From: Dactylonectria macrodidyma
Taxonomy: Eukaryota > Ascomycota > Sordariomycetes > Hypocreales > Nectriaceae
Reading direction: 5' to 3'
DNA: 64,000 nucleotides
Assembly: GCA_020744425.1 (NCBI GenBank)
Contig: JAGMUV010000002.1
Location: 1,718,501 to 1,782,500, forward strand
In this document: in pieces, positions 47,225 through 58,917 of the stretch
Layout: every line of letters begins with the position of its first letter
Numbering within the stretch: position 1 is the first letter of the stretch
Made by a program: the position numbers and the translations under genes
The notes under the pieces: model-generated
Databases searched by the model: none
Told to the model about the DNA's origin: nothing
The model's input: the letters and a program-made list of their open reading frames with translations, nothing else

Positions 47225-48832
47225 TCAGAACGTCGCGACCTCGACCCATTTCTGTCTTTGCAGAACGTCCGCAATATGCTGTCCCTTCTCAACCAACCGT
47301 GATCGGAAATTATCAAGCCACATCATCTCCATCAGGCCGTCTTGAGAGGCTGAATTGATCTCCCTGTAAAAATCCATCGCCGCCGCCATCGGCGCAACTA
47401 AGACATCGGGCTGAACGGTACTATCGAGTACCGAGTCTAAGCCACGACAAATGTCTGCTGCAAACTCGCGAGCGTGCTGGTACCTGGTGACATCGATTTG
47501 GAGTTCTGGTGGTAGGTCCGGCCACATGTTCGGATATGCATCGATGACGGGCTGGAAGATGATCCGATGAAGGTATTCGATACACCGGTGGAGGGGAATC
47601 CGCGCCATCCAGTAATAGAGGCAAGCCAGACCGGTGGGGTTGTCTCTGAAGGTATAAGAGTTCGAAAACGGGATGAAGCCACCCGGGCTAGTCAACTCCT
47701 CGGCCCAAAACGCAATTGGATGACCCGGAGTGGGTTGATTGGTTGCATGGAACCACATATCAAACTGCCTCTCAAGCGAGAGGGAATTGTGAAGAAGCTC
47801 CTGAGCTCGGAGGCGCCGGCTATGTGTTGCCTCAAGAGGTACTATCTGGTCGGTGCGAGCAAGGATCGAGGGAAGAAAGAGGATGAGATCGAAGAGGTGG
47901 TCAAGTGAGCACTGGGGATGGTGCTGCCAAGGAACAGACCTCCATTCTGGCGCGGAGAGAAAGGTGTCTCGTCGGTTTAGGAGTGCGGAGCCAGCCTGAA
48001 CTGAGGTCAGATTATCGAAGTCATGACACATTATCAACACTCAGCCTTACCACCAAAGGTCGGTACACTCGGACAAAGAAGTGGTGATTGGGAAACTGGC
48101 TGAAATACGCAGGCCCTAGTCGCCTCATTTGATATGTCCCAGTTTCTTCCGAGCTAGCGAGCAAGTCATGCTACAAGATTGTCAGCGAGGCTTGACATCA
48201 TCAACAGGTTGCTTCTCGAACCTCGAAAAAGAAGACGCAATAGCTTTCTGCCGAGTCATCTCCTTCGTCTATGCTTGGCAGGCGCGCCAAACACTGGGCA
48301 CTGACACGCAGGTCTTGATTAAGCAGTGTAGGCTGCAGCTCAGACGGTGTGTATAACGGCAAGGCGATATGGAAGTCGTCCGACTCGTCTTGTTCAATGT
48401 ACTCTCGCAGCACGTTCGAAAGCCTGGTCTGTAGCGCCGAGATGAGGACTGAATACTCGACTCCCTGGCTCAAGATAAGGGTGTGATCATCCCATGCCGA
48501 AGTCAAGGGGTGTAGCGGGGCGAGATCAAGCCTAAGACTGCCTCTGCCAGCGGGGGCTTTTTGCTTCCTGGATGAAGGCCCTTTCTTCGGATGCGAGGCC
48601 ACCCTGCCCAAGTTCTCAGGTGTCCCGGTAATAAATACTCTCTCCCTCTCATAGCCAAGGCACTCTCTCCCGCTAGCGATACACTTTTGGCAGAAGGGCC
48701 GCTCGTTACTGCACTGCTTCTCAATGAGTATGCCCATGCTATCTCTTCAGGGATCGCTTTTCGAAAACCAACCTTGACTCTTCTTTGTCGGCAGGTTTCA
48801 CAACCTTTGTATTTTCCCTTTACTCCTACCAT
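47225..48832 (-). CDS. Zn(II)2Cys6 fungal transcription factor
   Basis: Four exons (48832-48773, 48713-48222, 48170-48051, 47995-47225), all joined in phase 0, encode 480 residues. The N-terminus has the binuclear zinc cluster CETCRQRRVKC plus SNERPFCQKC and IASGREC (spacing C-2-C-6-C-6-C-2-C-6-C), split by the first intron. The rest resembles the fungal-specific regulator middle region (DUF3468-like): LDLAPLHPLTSAWDD, then HDLLASSEETGTYQMRRLGPAYF, and an LYYWMARIPLHRCIEYLH segment. These factors bind CGG-type sites in the nucleus. No pathway genes sit next to it, so its targets cannot be inferred. Intron 2 starts with a weak donor (GTTCGA) but gives a continuous family-like product. Confidence 0.88.
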
Positions 48833-51800
48833 GTTATAGCAATCCTACGTTCGGCTTCGGAATCGGTCTTGGGGGATGGGGCTGCAGTATTGACTAGCTG
48901 CGGGAACAAAAGACAAGGCATGGCGCATTCTGGAATTTTCGAATGAACGCGGCCCTGCTTCTATATAGTCTCCGGTTCTCTCAGATAGAGGCCCGGATCG
49001 ACCCTCAACACCCCCACAGCGTGCGGAATACTACAACCCTCGTCTGTCACCGGGAACGTCCCCAGGCTCCCCTTCAGTGTAAAGGGGGGCAGGAAACGGA
49101 GAAGCATCTGCCGTCATTGCAGCCCACCTGCCAAGTCCCATAGCGCGGTAATGAGGGAAGACTACACGCAGCGAATGAGACGGTGAGGTTGTCTTGCTCA
49201 AAGCCAGCCCACTGTGGTACGGGCCGCTTACGTACCCACCGGGTATTCAGGTTCAGGGGCGGGGGCGTTAGAGAGAGAGGACGAGATGTCTAGGCGGCCG
49301 ATTCTGGAAGACTTTTGGTGCAGGCATGCATCGATATCGGATGGGACAGGATGACGCGGATGGTGGGAAAGCAGGGCAGCTAACGCGCCAGGTTGTTCGT
49401 CCATGGTTTCCTCGGGGACTTTGACATGACAGCAAGACGATGCATCGCCGTCGGACAGGGTGGTGTTGGTGGTGGTGGGGAACCTGCGTCCTTGGCGTCC
49501 ACGGCGTCGTAGGGCTGACAGGGAACAAGACCGAGAGCGACCGCTGGTTGGTTGCTACATCCAAGAGCTGAAGAAGCCACACGAGTCGACCGACTACGCA
49601 CAGCCCTGAGAGTCTGGGACTGGGGGCCCAGCGTGACAGGTTGCAACGGGCATGCCGTCGTTCTGCCCTGCCATAGGGTTGGGATTCTCAGAGGTCTTTC
49701 GGACGGGGATTCTTTCGGACCCAGGTACCGACAACCTGACACGAACAGCATGCTGCGTACGATCAAACCATTCAAGCACTCCATCTAGACACTTCGTCTA
49801 AAGATACTCCGTCCAGCCACTCCGTCAGCCACTCTATTGACACACTCAGTCTCAACTCTTGAATCCCCGCGGATTCCTTTCCGCGGCGGGCCGTTCTTCT
49901 CATTTGTTGCATGCGACGCCATTCCTCGTTCGACTGGCCGCGTCAATAGCGACCGTCTGTATAATGAACCTGTACAAGCCCCTCCCACGACGCCACAGTA
50001 CATACAGGGCGAGTACATACGGGAACTGGAAGCTATGCAACATCGCCGGCACAGTGGCTAGATAACCGAGTGGCCAACAAAGGCTCACAAACGGCTGCAG
50101 TTCCGTCCCCAAGGGCCACACTGGCTGCAGGATGACGCTGCATGGTGGCTGTCGCGTGAGAGACGGTTCCCAAGGCACAGGGCGGACAATGCGGACAAAT
50201 GCGGGCGATGCGGGCTATCACATGGACTAGGACAAAAGTCCCATTCTTAAAACGATGCCGGCCTTTTTAAATCTGGAGCTATGCCTATGGTCGCATGCAC
50301 GATTTCAAGCTACGGCATTCGCCGGTGAACTTTTGACCAACCTCACATCATGGGCCTCATTTTTTTGTCGCCGTCATTCATATGCATCAATCTATTATTG
50401 AGGATCTTCTGGTTGCCTCCAGAATGTTCGACCATGTAATGGAGAAGGTGATCCAAAGTTCCACCAGTTTGGGCCTCATTTCATTGACAAAACACCCTGC
50501 AAGCCTCAAAGCACTTCTTAGCGAGTCAATTATGCCTGACTCATTTTTATAAGTGCCTTGACTATTTTAGATTCATTTGCTTGTAATTGCGTACCTTTGC
50601 AAAAGCCTTTTCAAAAGTACTCAGTACTCAGTACTCACCTACCCACCTTTCATGGCTTGAACCAGCTCATCCTCCAACATGTATTCAATTTCGTATTCCA
50701 TCTTCACCCGCCTCGCCTTACCGACATAAGTTCTCTCTCGCCCCACCTATCTCAAACAACGGACAAGGCCGTGACAGGTGTATGATTGACTAGCAGAAAC
50801 GCTCCCAACCAAATAGAGAGCTAGGAATAACGCTCCGAGGCTACCTTGCTGTACCTCAAGGCGCTTGACCCTCAAGGGCATATCTTTCACTCGCAGCCTC
50901 TGTACCGTCGCTTGCCGTTGCCTAACTTCACTAATTAAGCGATGCCCAATTCCGCGCTCGCAACCTTAGCTTCGTTGCCGCCCGAGATCATAGAGTAGAT
51001 CTTCTCCCGGGTACTTAAACATACTCTATTTCATTTAAGGCAACTTGATCGTCATCTAAGCTTTACAACGACAGACTCAAGCGTCGGGGCGACAGCCATC
51101 TGCGCTTCACTTGCATCGCCGAGCTAGATAACCTGCGCGCCTTCGTAATGAACGATCCTTTCCTGCGACGCAGAAATGGATCTTGGCAATAACTATCACG
51201 GACGGAGCTGTCATGCCGTCATCGTGGGCTTCATTGATATTATTCAGGGTCTTGGATATCATCTTTCACTTCCTAGTTGGGACGGTTGTTGGAGATAGAG
51301 GCTCGGATCGATCAGTCCATCTGGTTAACGAGTTAGTACGCCGTCTTCAGATCCAAGCTTCAGGCGGCTTCCATTGCCATATTGGCTCTCGCAACCTTTT
51401 AATCTCGGTGGCAATCACGATGCTTGGCTTGTCGAATAGGACGTCTTCAAGGCTGTTCTCGCTTCCAGTCGTCGCGTTGGCCTAAGAATGCACATGACAC
51501 TAAACACCACAGGGTAGGCCGGTCTTGCAATGTCTGCCATCGTGATAGACACATTATCTTCAAGGGCTCGGCTGTCTTCCTATCTAGAACCAACTAGGCA
51601 TCCATATCTTTCCCTTCCCTGCCAGCCATGATAGGGATTGGGCAACGCCTCTTTTTCCCCTGATGGATGCTATCTAAGGCATAAAAGGAGGTAGAAGTTA
51701 AACACAGGACCGAGCGCAGACTCTGAGCAGGTGTCCTGCATCTCTAATCTAGAATCCAGTGATGACGACGACGGCGACACCCACTCCTGAGCTTTGCATA

Positions 51801-52777
51801 TTCGCTTCACCCTCTGCAGTCACACGTTATTATCCCGATGGCGTGATCCGATGTCTACCTCTCAAGCCATCAGGGCTGCGGCAGGTGAGGGGAGCCACTG
51901 CACCAGCATCCCGAGGCCATATAGCCCTGTAGCGCCATCGATGGAGCAACAAACAGGACCGAAGTCGTTAGCAAGCGCCATTGACTGCAGCTACAATGCT
52001 ATTCAATACCTCGGCAGTTTCTTATGTTACGATCCAGATACCAACAGTCATCTAGAGTATGTCTATGATGACATGTATTCGTGGCACTAGTGGAGGAAGC
52101 TGTCGAGTTCAGGGGGTGGTAGTGTAGAAATTGTGCTCCAGGACGATGTTGAGGCCATGGACGAAACTGCACTAGAGTTCTTTCTATGAGAACATGATGT
52201 GTGCGTGCGGCATAAAATTGTATTAGTTGCATCCTTCTGCGTTGTTTCTCTTCTATGGAGTATGAAGAACACGGCAAGGATAATGTGTATGTAGTCGCAA
52301 GGACAAATAGCACAGCTCGAATACATCTAGAAGCACACCAGCGTAATGGTGGAAACGGCATCATTAGGCTAAGCAGGGTACCAGTTAGTCTAGCACGGTC
52401 TATTTGTTAGCTGGTGATCTGTGGGACGATCGACACAAGGAACTCCGCCCAAGCCCGTCAAAGGGCCTTTCCACATGCATGTCAGATGACGTCGAGGGGC
52501 GTAGCGGGATATCATTTTATTTCTACTCTCTCGTTTCTGTATTCTCCAAAGTCCCATCATCATGTAGACAGGTATCACATATATACGTAACATTGTTCGC
52601 GAGGGTATGCCTCCGCCTCCAGCGCTAAAATCCAAGTTTCGATCCTGTTGGCCATTGACATAGGTAGCTATGCCCGTCATATTGTCCCTCAACTAGATGT
52701 AGTGCTCTACGTGTCATCTAGCTGAAGTGCCTCTGTCAGTGTATTGAAATGTGCATCACCAATTCCCCAAATTGCAT
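48833..52777. other. 3.9 kb gene-poor region with an F-box-like relic
   Basis: No intact gene is evident. 48.8-49.0 kb is the promoter of the zinc-cluster gene. ORFs at 49.3-49.8 kb are low-complexity and unsupported. A decayed F-box-like sequence starts at 50942 (listed separately). 52.4-52.8 kb is the 3' flank of the D-2-hydroxyglutarate dehydrogenase gene. Confidence 0.45.
50942..51190 (+). pseudogene. Truncated F-box protein relic
   Basis: From an ATG the frame reads MPNSALATLASLPPEIIE, then a TAG stop (50996), then IFSRVLKHTLFHLRQLDRHL. LPPEI-x2-E-IF and the LFxLRxxxR pattern are the start of a fungal F-box. Near 51058 the plausible reading shifts frame and continues YNDRLKRRGDSHLRF and AELDNLRAFVMNDPFLRR to a TAA at 51188-51190. 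One nonsense codon and one frameshift within 120 nt indicate a dead gene. Downstream sequence is too decayed to follow. F-box families expand and degrade often in filamentous fungi. A spliced functional gene is possible but would need an intron removing both lesions. Confidence 0.5.
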
Positions 52778-54547
52778 CTAGAGGTACTTGTAGGGGTTCA
52801 TGATGCCATTCTAAGAGATAGAGGTGTTAGTTAAGATGTCGAGGGCCAAACTGGAAATAATCGAATAGTTGAAATGAACAAGGGCTCGACTTACGGGATC
52901 ATAAAGGTTCTTGATCTGCTTCATCAGACCCAGCATAGTATCGTCTCGGCTATAGCCAACGAAGCTCTTCTTGGCAATACCCAGACCGTGCTCGGCGCTG
53001 ATGCTGCCGTTGCGCTTCTGAATCCACTCGTAGACAAAGGGCTCGAGGGCCTGCTCGACCTTGGGGTCGTAGCGGCGCACGGGAATGTTGAGATGCAGGT
53101 TGGAGTCGCCCATGTGGCCGTAGCCCAGGACGGCGACAACGGGGTGATCGTCGGTGTCGCCCAGTAGGCCGAGCTCCTCCATGCGCGCCTTAGTGTCCTC
53201 AACCAGCAGGTACATCTCCTTGAGTGGGATCGACACGTCGTACTTGTAGGTGCCGCCCCAGTGTCCAAGGCACTCGGTGATGCCCTCGCGCCAGCCCCAG
53301 AGCTCCTTAATCTGGGTCTCGTCCTGGGCCACAACGCCGTCGGCAATGACCTCACGAGTCATGACATCCTCAAGGAAAGCCTCGAGCTTGGCATAGTCGT
53401 GCTCGCCGTTGGATCCGCTGGTCTCAATGAGGCAGTAGAACGGATGGTCGCCCTCGAGGGGTTTGTCCTGGCTCTTGACGATGGAGACAATCTGCTGGCT
53501 CTTGCCGTCCATGAGCTCAAAAGCGGAGAGAATCTCGGACAGTTGCTTCTTGGCCTCGCGGAAGGCTAGCTGGGCCTTTTCGTACGACTCGAGGCCGAAG
53601 AGGGCGACGTTGACAGCCGGGGAGCGCTGGGGGCAGTGGATGGCAAGCTTAGTGATGATGCCGATAGTTCCCTCAGCGCCAATGAAGAGCTGCTTGAGGT
53701 CGTAGCCGGTGTTGTTCTTGCGCAGGGTGCAAAGGTCGTTCATGATGGTGCCGTCAGGGAGGACCGCCTCGATGCCGAGGACGCTGCCATGCAGACTGCC
53801 GTATCGGAGCAGCCGCAGGCCGCCGGCGTTGGTTGAGACATTACCACCAACATGACAGGATCCCTTTGCGCCCAGGTCGAGGGGGAAGATGTAGCCCTGC
53901 TTGGCGAGGTACGTGTCGACAGCTTCGAGGATGCAGCCGGCGTCGATGACGAGGGCGCCGCTGACGTCGTCAAAGGAGCGGATCTCGTTCATGCGGGCAA
54001 TGCTGATGACAATCTCGTCGAAAACGGGGATAGAACCGCCTACGAGACCAGTGTTGCCGCCCTGGGGCACGACGGCCAGGCGCTGCTCATTGCAGTAGCG
54101 CAGGATCTGGCTGACCTCTCCGGTGGAGGCGGGCTTGAGGACTAGACGGGTCTGGCCCTTGTACTTGTGCATCCAGTCCTCATTGAAGGCCTCGAGGTCG
54201 CCCTCGTCGATGGATCCCGTGACGCCGTCGACGATGGCCGAGGGGTTGTCGCCCAGGATCTCGCGGAAACGGGCGACGTGCTCGTCGGTGACGGTGGCGA
54301 AGCGAGGATCGCGCTTGAGGTTCGGATACGTTTGCGTTGTCAATTTTGTCTGGCGGACGAGCGTGGAAGCGACGAGTCTTCGGGTCGAGGTAGAGAGACA
54401 TCGCATGCCCGCGGGGTTTAACGAAGATGAAGCTGGTGATGATGGCCTTCTAACCCCACCAACACCACCACCAACAGCAACAACCCGCCGGCCCGAATTG
54501 GAGGCAGGCGCCCTCAGCGCGCGCATGAGGCTTGATCGAGACGCCAT
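52778..54547 (-). CDS. DLD2: Mitochondrial D-2-hydroxyglutarate/D-lactate dehydrogenase (Dld2-type FAD enzyme)
   Basis: Exons 54547-52895 and 52810-52778 (84-nt intron, GTAAGT...CTTAG) give 561 residues; the last exon adds only NGIMNPYKYL. An Arg/Ser-rich N-terminus (MASRSSLMRALRAP..., about 1-60) looks like a mitochondrial presequence. The FAD-binding-4 fold shows VVPQGGNTGLVGGS, FPLDLGAKGSCHVGGNVSTNAGGLR and LFIGAEGTIGIIT; the C-terminal oxidase domain shows GYGHMGDSNLHLN and SAEHGLG. The pattern matches yeast Dld2 and human D2HGDH, which oxidise D-2-hydroxyglutarate (and D-lactate) and pass electrons onward. The choice between these substrates cannot be made by eye. Confidence 0.94.
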
Positions 54548-56048
54548 CGTGTACAGAAAATCGATTCCGTGCTCGTGGTTGAGCTGTGTTATAGAAGAGC
54601 AGCTTTAGTCGACGAGGAAGCAAGCAAAGCTCCTTTGCAAATGGAACCCAGACGATTCGCCAGCAACTTTTTCGACGGGATTTTGAGAAGCTCTGCAGGA
54701 GCGATAGCGGCATTGGGTGGTTCCGGCAGTGGGGGTGGGATTTCCGAATCTGCCCTAGCGATTCTGACGCCAGCGCTGACCCCTCCCTTAGAAAACCCAA
54801 TTGACTTGCCCGTAGGTAGTAAATTAGGTGCTAGCCCTATTCGTCAGAGGGGCCTTGGTCGGCAACCGGGTCTCTTTGGCCGACCGGCACACTTCGCGCT
54901 ACAGGGCACTAGACCCCTGAGAGCCGGCCGAATTGCATGCTGCCGACCGGCCTGCCGATGGTCAAATGCCGGTCGCTATGTCAAACCCCCCATTTTCGGC
55001 GAAGGCTTCTCTCAGCGACAAACAGCTCTCTCTCTCTTTGTCAACACCCTCCTCCCCGGCACCCGCTGTGGCCTACCTTAATATCGACCCGGAATTATGT
55101 CCGTCCAAGGACTCCATTTGCTACTGAATTGAGTGTCTGGCTTGAGTCGTCCGGAAGAAGCCGATGACCTCATCGAGGAGCTATCCGAGCCCGGAATTCT
55201 CATCCCGTTGCGTGCCGGTACCAGAAGGGAAAGACTTAGATGCGATGACAGAATCTACGACTTGAGAAAGGGGATTTAATGGGATGGAATATCCGTGTGG
55301 CTTTCAAGCCTGTCTACTCCCTACCTAACCACTATGAAAGACTTGAGTACCTTGGACAAATCTTCGGAAGTGCAAAACCCCCATCCTAGCATCTTCCATC
55401 CCACCCCCGGTCCAATCCCAATTCACCGAGATAAGATGGCTGCATACATCACACAATGTACCCTCAACACCAAGATTCGGGACTTTGGTTCATGATCCAA
55501 GCCATATCCGCGCCATCCGTACGCATAACACAATAGTACAGTACTTATGTGGCATGCGCCCGTTTCAACTTGTCAAATGCTCGCAACTACTGCATGGCAT
55601 ACATCCCACTTCTTCCGCTCCACACCACCACACTTTCCCACTACATAACTCACGTCTTGTGCATCACTTGGTACGTGAAAAAGAACTTCAACAAGGCATA
55701 CGTTCTGCATCCTACGATTACAAAATAACGTACACTGAACTAGATACTGCTATCTTATCGATTCACTCTGGTATAATTCAAGGGGATATCCATTTGCCAA
55801 GCCCGCGCCACCAAAACACCACAACCCGGTGCATCTAACAATAAAAGGTATAAGGTAACGTAGCTTTGACTCAAGAAACACCCTCCTAATCCTTGTTCTT
55901 CATCCTCTTCCTCTGAATCTTCTCGAAGGGCAAAGCACGTATCCAGCGCGGTTCCCTAAGTGGCGGACAACGGCCCTTTGACCAGGACAATCGCAAATCC
56001 TGTCAACTCTCCAACACTCACTCACTCACTCACTCACTGACTAACCAG
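54548..56048. other. Intergenic region, 1.5 kb
   Basis: Upstream of the dehydrogenase and 3' flank of alpha-actinin. A plus-strand frame at 54569-55081 starts at GTG and has no family resemblance. Near 54880-54970 the sequence GCCGACCGGC and its complement CCGGTCG recur as short inverted motifs. A CACT tetranucleotide repeat lies at 56015. Confidence 0.45.
56015..56038. repeat. CACT tetranucleotide microsatellite
   Basis: About six copies of CACT just downstream of the alpha-actinin stop codon, probably in the 3' UTR. Confidence 0.9.
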
Positions 56049-58917
56049 TCAATCTGAACCACCGTTGACGTGTGCCTCATTGCGTGGGCTGCCAGGCGCA
56101 AGACCCGTACCCTCCAGCTTGCCGCTCGCCGCCCCATCATCCTGTCCATCTCGCTGCTCGTTAATCATCTTCTCCATGAACGTGATGTAATCGTATTGCG
56201 GCATTCCTCTGTCCTCAGACATGTCCGGCCCGCTGTGAGGAGGCATGATTTCGATCAGTTGATCAATCACCTCATCAGGCACCAAACTATGGCGCAAGTC
56301 CATCTCCGTCACGTATGGCTTGCCGTCAGCCACCTCGCGGAACGACTGGAACACTTGCTCTGCTGTGTTCTGGTCTTCTGTCACATCAACCATGAACCGA
56401 ATGAACTGTTCAAACGTGACATAGTCTCGTCCATGGGATGTCTCCTGAAAGTAATCGTGCATCTCGTCCTCTGAGAAGACGAGACCAAGTGAGGCCAGCG
56501 CCGCGCTAAACTCAAGCTCGTGCAACGAGTTGGTATCGTCACGATCAAAATGTCGGAAAACACTCTCAAACTCTTCGAGTTGGATTGGCGTCAGGTTGGT
56601 CATGTTTCGTGCCACCATCTGGTTCTCCAAGAAGGCAAGCTTCTTTTGCACTGATGTCTTAACAAGACTAAGCTCGTATGACAGTTCGTCGTACGTGTAA
56701 GTTGTGAAGTCATTTTCCTCAATATTGGCCTCCTGGCACTTTTCGTCTAGCACGGCGATAGTGTCTAGGTAACGATCCAAGGGTTGGAGGTTGTCGCTTA
56801 GCTTCCGGACATGATGCAACTGGTCTTCTACATCACCGTCGAGACCGGAAATAGCCAGTTGCATTGTGTTGAGAGCCATGGCAAAGTCGTTGGCCTTGTC
56901 GGCGAATGACCTGCGCAGTGCGTTCTTGATGCTGTTCCAGGGTTAGTCACGAGGGTTCTTTCTAGGGGAGCAATACGGCTTACTCTCGAATTGTCTCGTT
57001 GATCAACTGCGCGCGCTTCATCTCGGTTCCAGACAGCTCAGTCCAGTCTCTATCGAGAGCTTCTAGGCGTAGATCCGCCGGCGGATCATATGGTCGCAGA
57101 CGGTAGGTACCGAGTTTCGTCTTAATGTTTCCCAACAGGGTTGCTAATTCGCTCTTCTCAGCAACCCACTCACGCTTCTTCCCCCTCTTGTACGCAGAGA
57201 ACTCCATCGCTTGTGCCTTGGCATCCGTATAAGTTCCTTCAAACTTTGACTGCTGCCATTGCTCAATCTGGCCTTGGATGGCCTTCATGAGCTCCCGCAT
57301 GCGACGCTCATAAGCACTCTGCATCTCCCATGCGCCTTGCATACTGTTGACGAACTTCTCGACTCGGCGCCCAGCATTTTCCACCTTTTCCATCTGCGAG
57401 AATGCGTGAAACCAGTAAGCGATGTAGGTCATCAGACTTCGTTCATCGGGCTTGGCCACATCGCACACATCCTCGACATCGAGCAGCTTAGGGATACCAA
57501 TCTCCTTGTGAGCGATATCAAAGGCCATCTGCATGTTGCCGTGGTGATCGGACTTGTCCAGCGCGTCGTAGTCGATGAGGTCGGGTCTGTGGATGTCAAG
57601 GAGGGCGCAAAAGGCCAGGCCATCGTTCCAGCTAGCGCTGAAGTCTCGGACCTCGACCTCGTCGTAACATGCCGTCTTCCTTTGGCACCAGAGTAAGAGA
57701 CCTTCCTTGGCGGACATGCCCTCCTCGTTGATATCGCTGATGGTGAATCGGAGAATCAGGGTCCAGATGAGGCCCAGGACAATCTTGCGGTTGCCATCAA
57801 CGACATCTTCGGCACCGATGTTCGTCATCTGGATGCCCCTGGACTTGATGAAATCCAGTCCTAGGTTGGCATTCTCGAATCGTTGCACGCGGAGCTTGGG
57901 TTTGGCGGCATAGCGACCAAGCGACTCGTTGGATAGGCATTCGAGGAGATGGATGAGGATGACCTTTAGGTGTGCACGGTTAGCGCTGGAGCTCGTCGTA
58001 TGTACATGGGGTTTAACACTTACACCATCGCTGAGATCAGCCACTAGATCCTTGACCTCGAGGTTGCGAACTTCGACTTTGGTGTTGAGCCTGGATCAAA
58101 GCCATCGACGTCAGCACACAGGGGGTTACCAAACAAGCCAATGCGAGGCAAGGCAACTGCAAATGCAAAGCAAAGCGAAGCAACACCGACAAGGACTAGG
58201 GGAATATAGCTACCATTTTGTAAAGGTCTTTTGCTGGACGGTAATCCACCTCTGCTGTTCGGCGAAGGCCATCTTCGTCAAGCCTGTGTCATGCGGGGGC
58301 TCGACAGCAGCAAGAGCATCCGCAGGGCTGCTAGAACGCTGAAACCTGCGCGGCCGCGTTAAGGGTTTATCCCTACTGTCGTCCTTCAGGCCCAATGAGA
58401 GGCTTCGGCTTCCTGACCGCTGCGCTCGCACGGCATGCAGCTGCGACTTGTCGCGACGGCTGCGCGGGGTGGGGGAGGATGAGGTGGCGCTGGCGGTCTC
58501 GCTGGAGCTGGTGAGGGTCCGAGGCCTAGTGATAGGTGAGGGAGAGCTGTTGGTGCTGCTGCTGCTGCACGAGTCGAGACAGGCGGAGACGGGACGGGAC
58601 GAGGGAGAGCCGACGGAGCTGAAGCCGGTGGATGCGGATGATATGGAAAAGTTGGAGATGGTCGACAGGCGCGAGGAGCAAATGGAGGGCGAGTGTTGGC
58701 GATGGTGATGGATCAGGCCTTGATCCAGAAGGTGGTTGTCCTGGGAGTGGCCGTCTCTGTCGCCGGCGTCGCTAAAACGGGACTGTAAACAAAAATCGGG
58801 GAACTGTTCGTTGCTGTCCACGTTGCTGTCCATGTTGCCGGGCTGCAGCGATAGCGTCCCTTGAGTGCCACCCCCAGTAGCACCCCCAGCGACCCCAACA
58901 GCGGGACTGGCAGCCAT
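56049..58917 (-). CDS. Alpha-actinin (actin cross-linking protein) with long N-terminal extension
   Basis: Four exons (58917-58214, 58090-58024, 57963-56984, 56931-56049) encode 877 residues. After a disordered Ser-rich extension (about 1-210) come tandem calponin-homology domains: KMAFAEQQRWITVQQKTFTKW opening CH1, and SAKEGLLLWCQRKTACYDEV to NDGLAFCALLDIHRPDLIDY for CH2. A short spectrin-like rod follows (about 460-690), then a C-terminal EF-hand region (EFESVFRHFDRDDTN, loop from about D713; the second hand looks degenerate). This is the fungal alpha-actinin architecture (S. pombe Ain1), with a shorter rod than in animals. It bundles F-actin at the cytokinetic ring and cortex. Fungal homologues usually lack such a long N-terminal extension as far as I know. 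Confidence 0.93.

Noticed and set aside
51794..52090. Frame ending YDDMYSWH as the 3' part of the F-box relic
   Set aside because: Reading beyond the stop soon hits further stops and the segment could not be linked to the F-box region by similarity.
54569..55081. 170-codon plus-strand frame upstream of the dehydrogenase
   Set aside because: Starts at GTG, overlaps the dehydrogenase promoter, no family resemblance.
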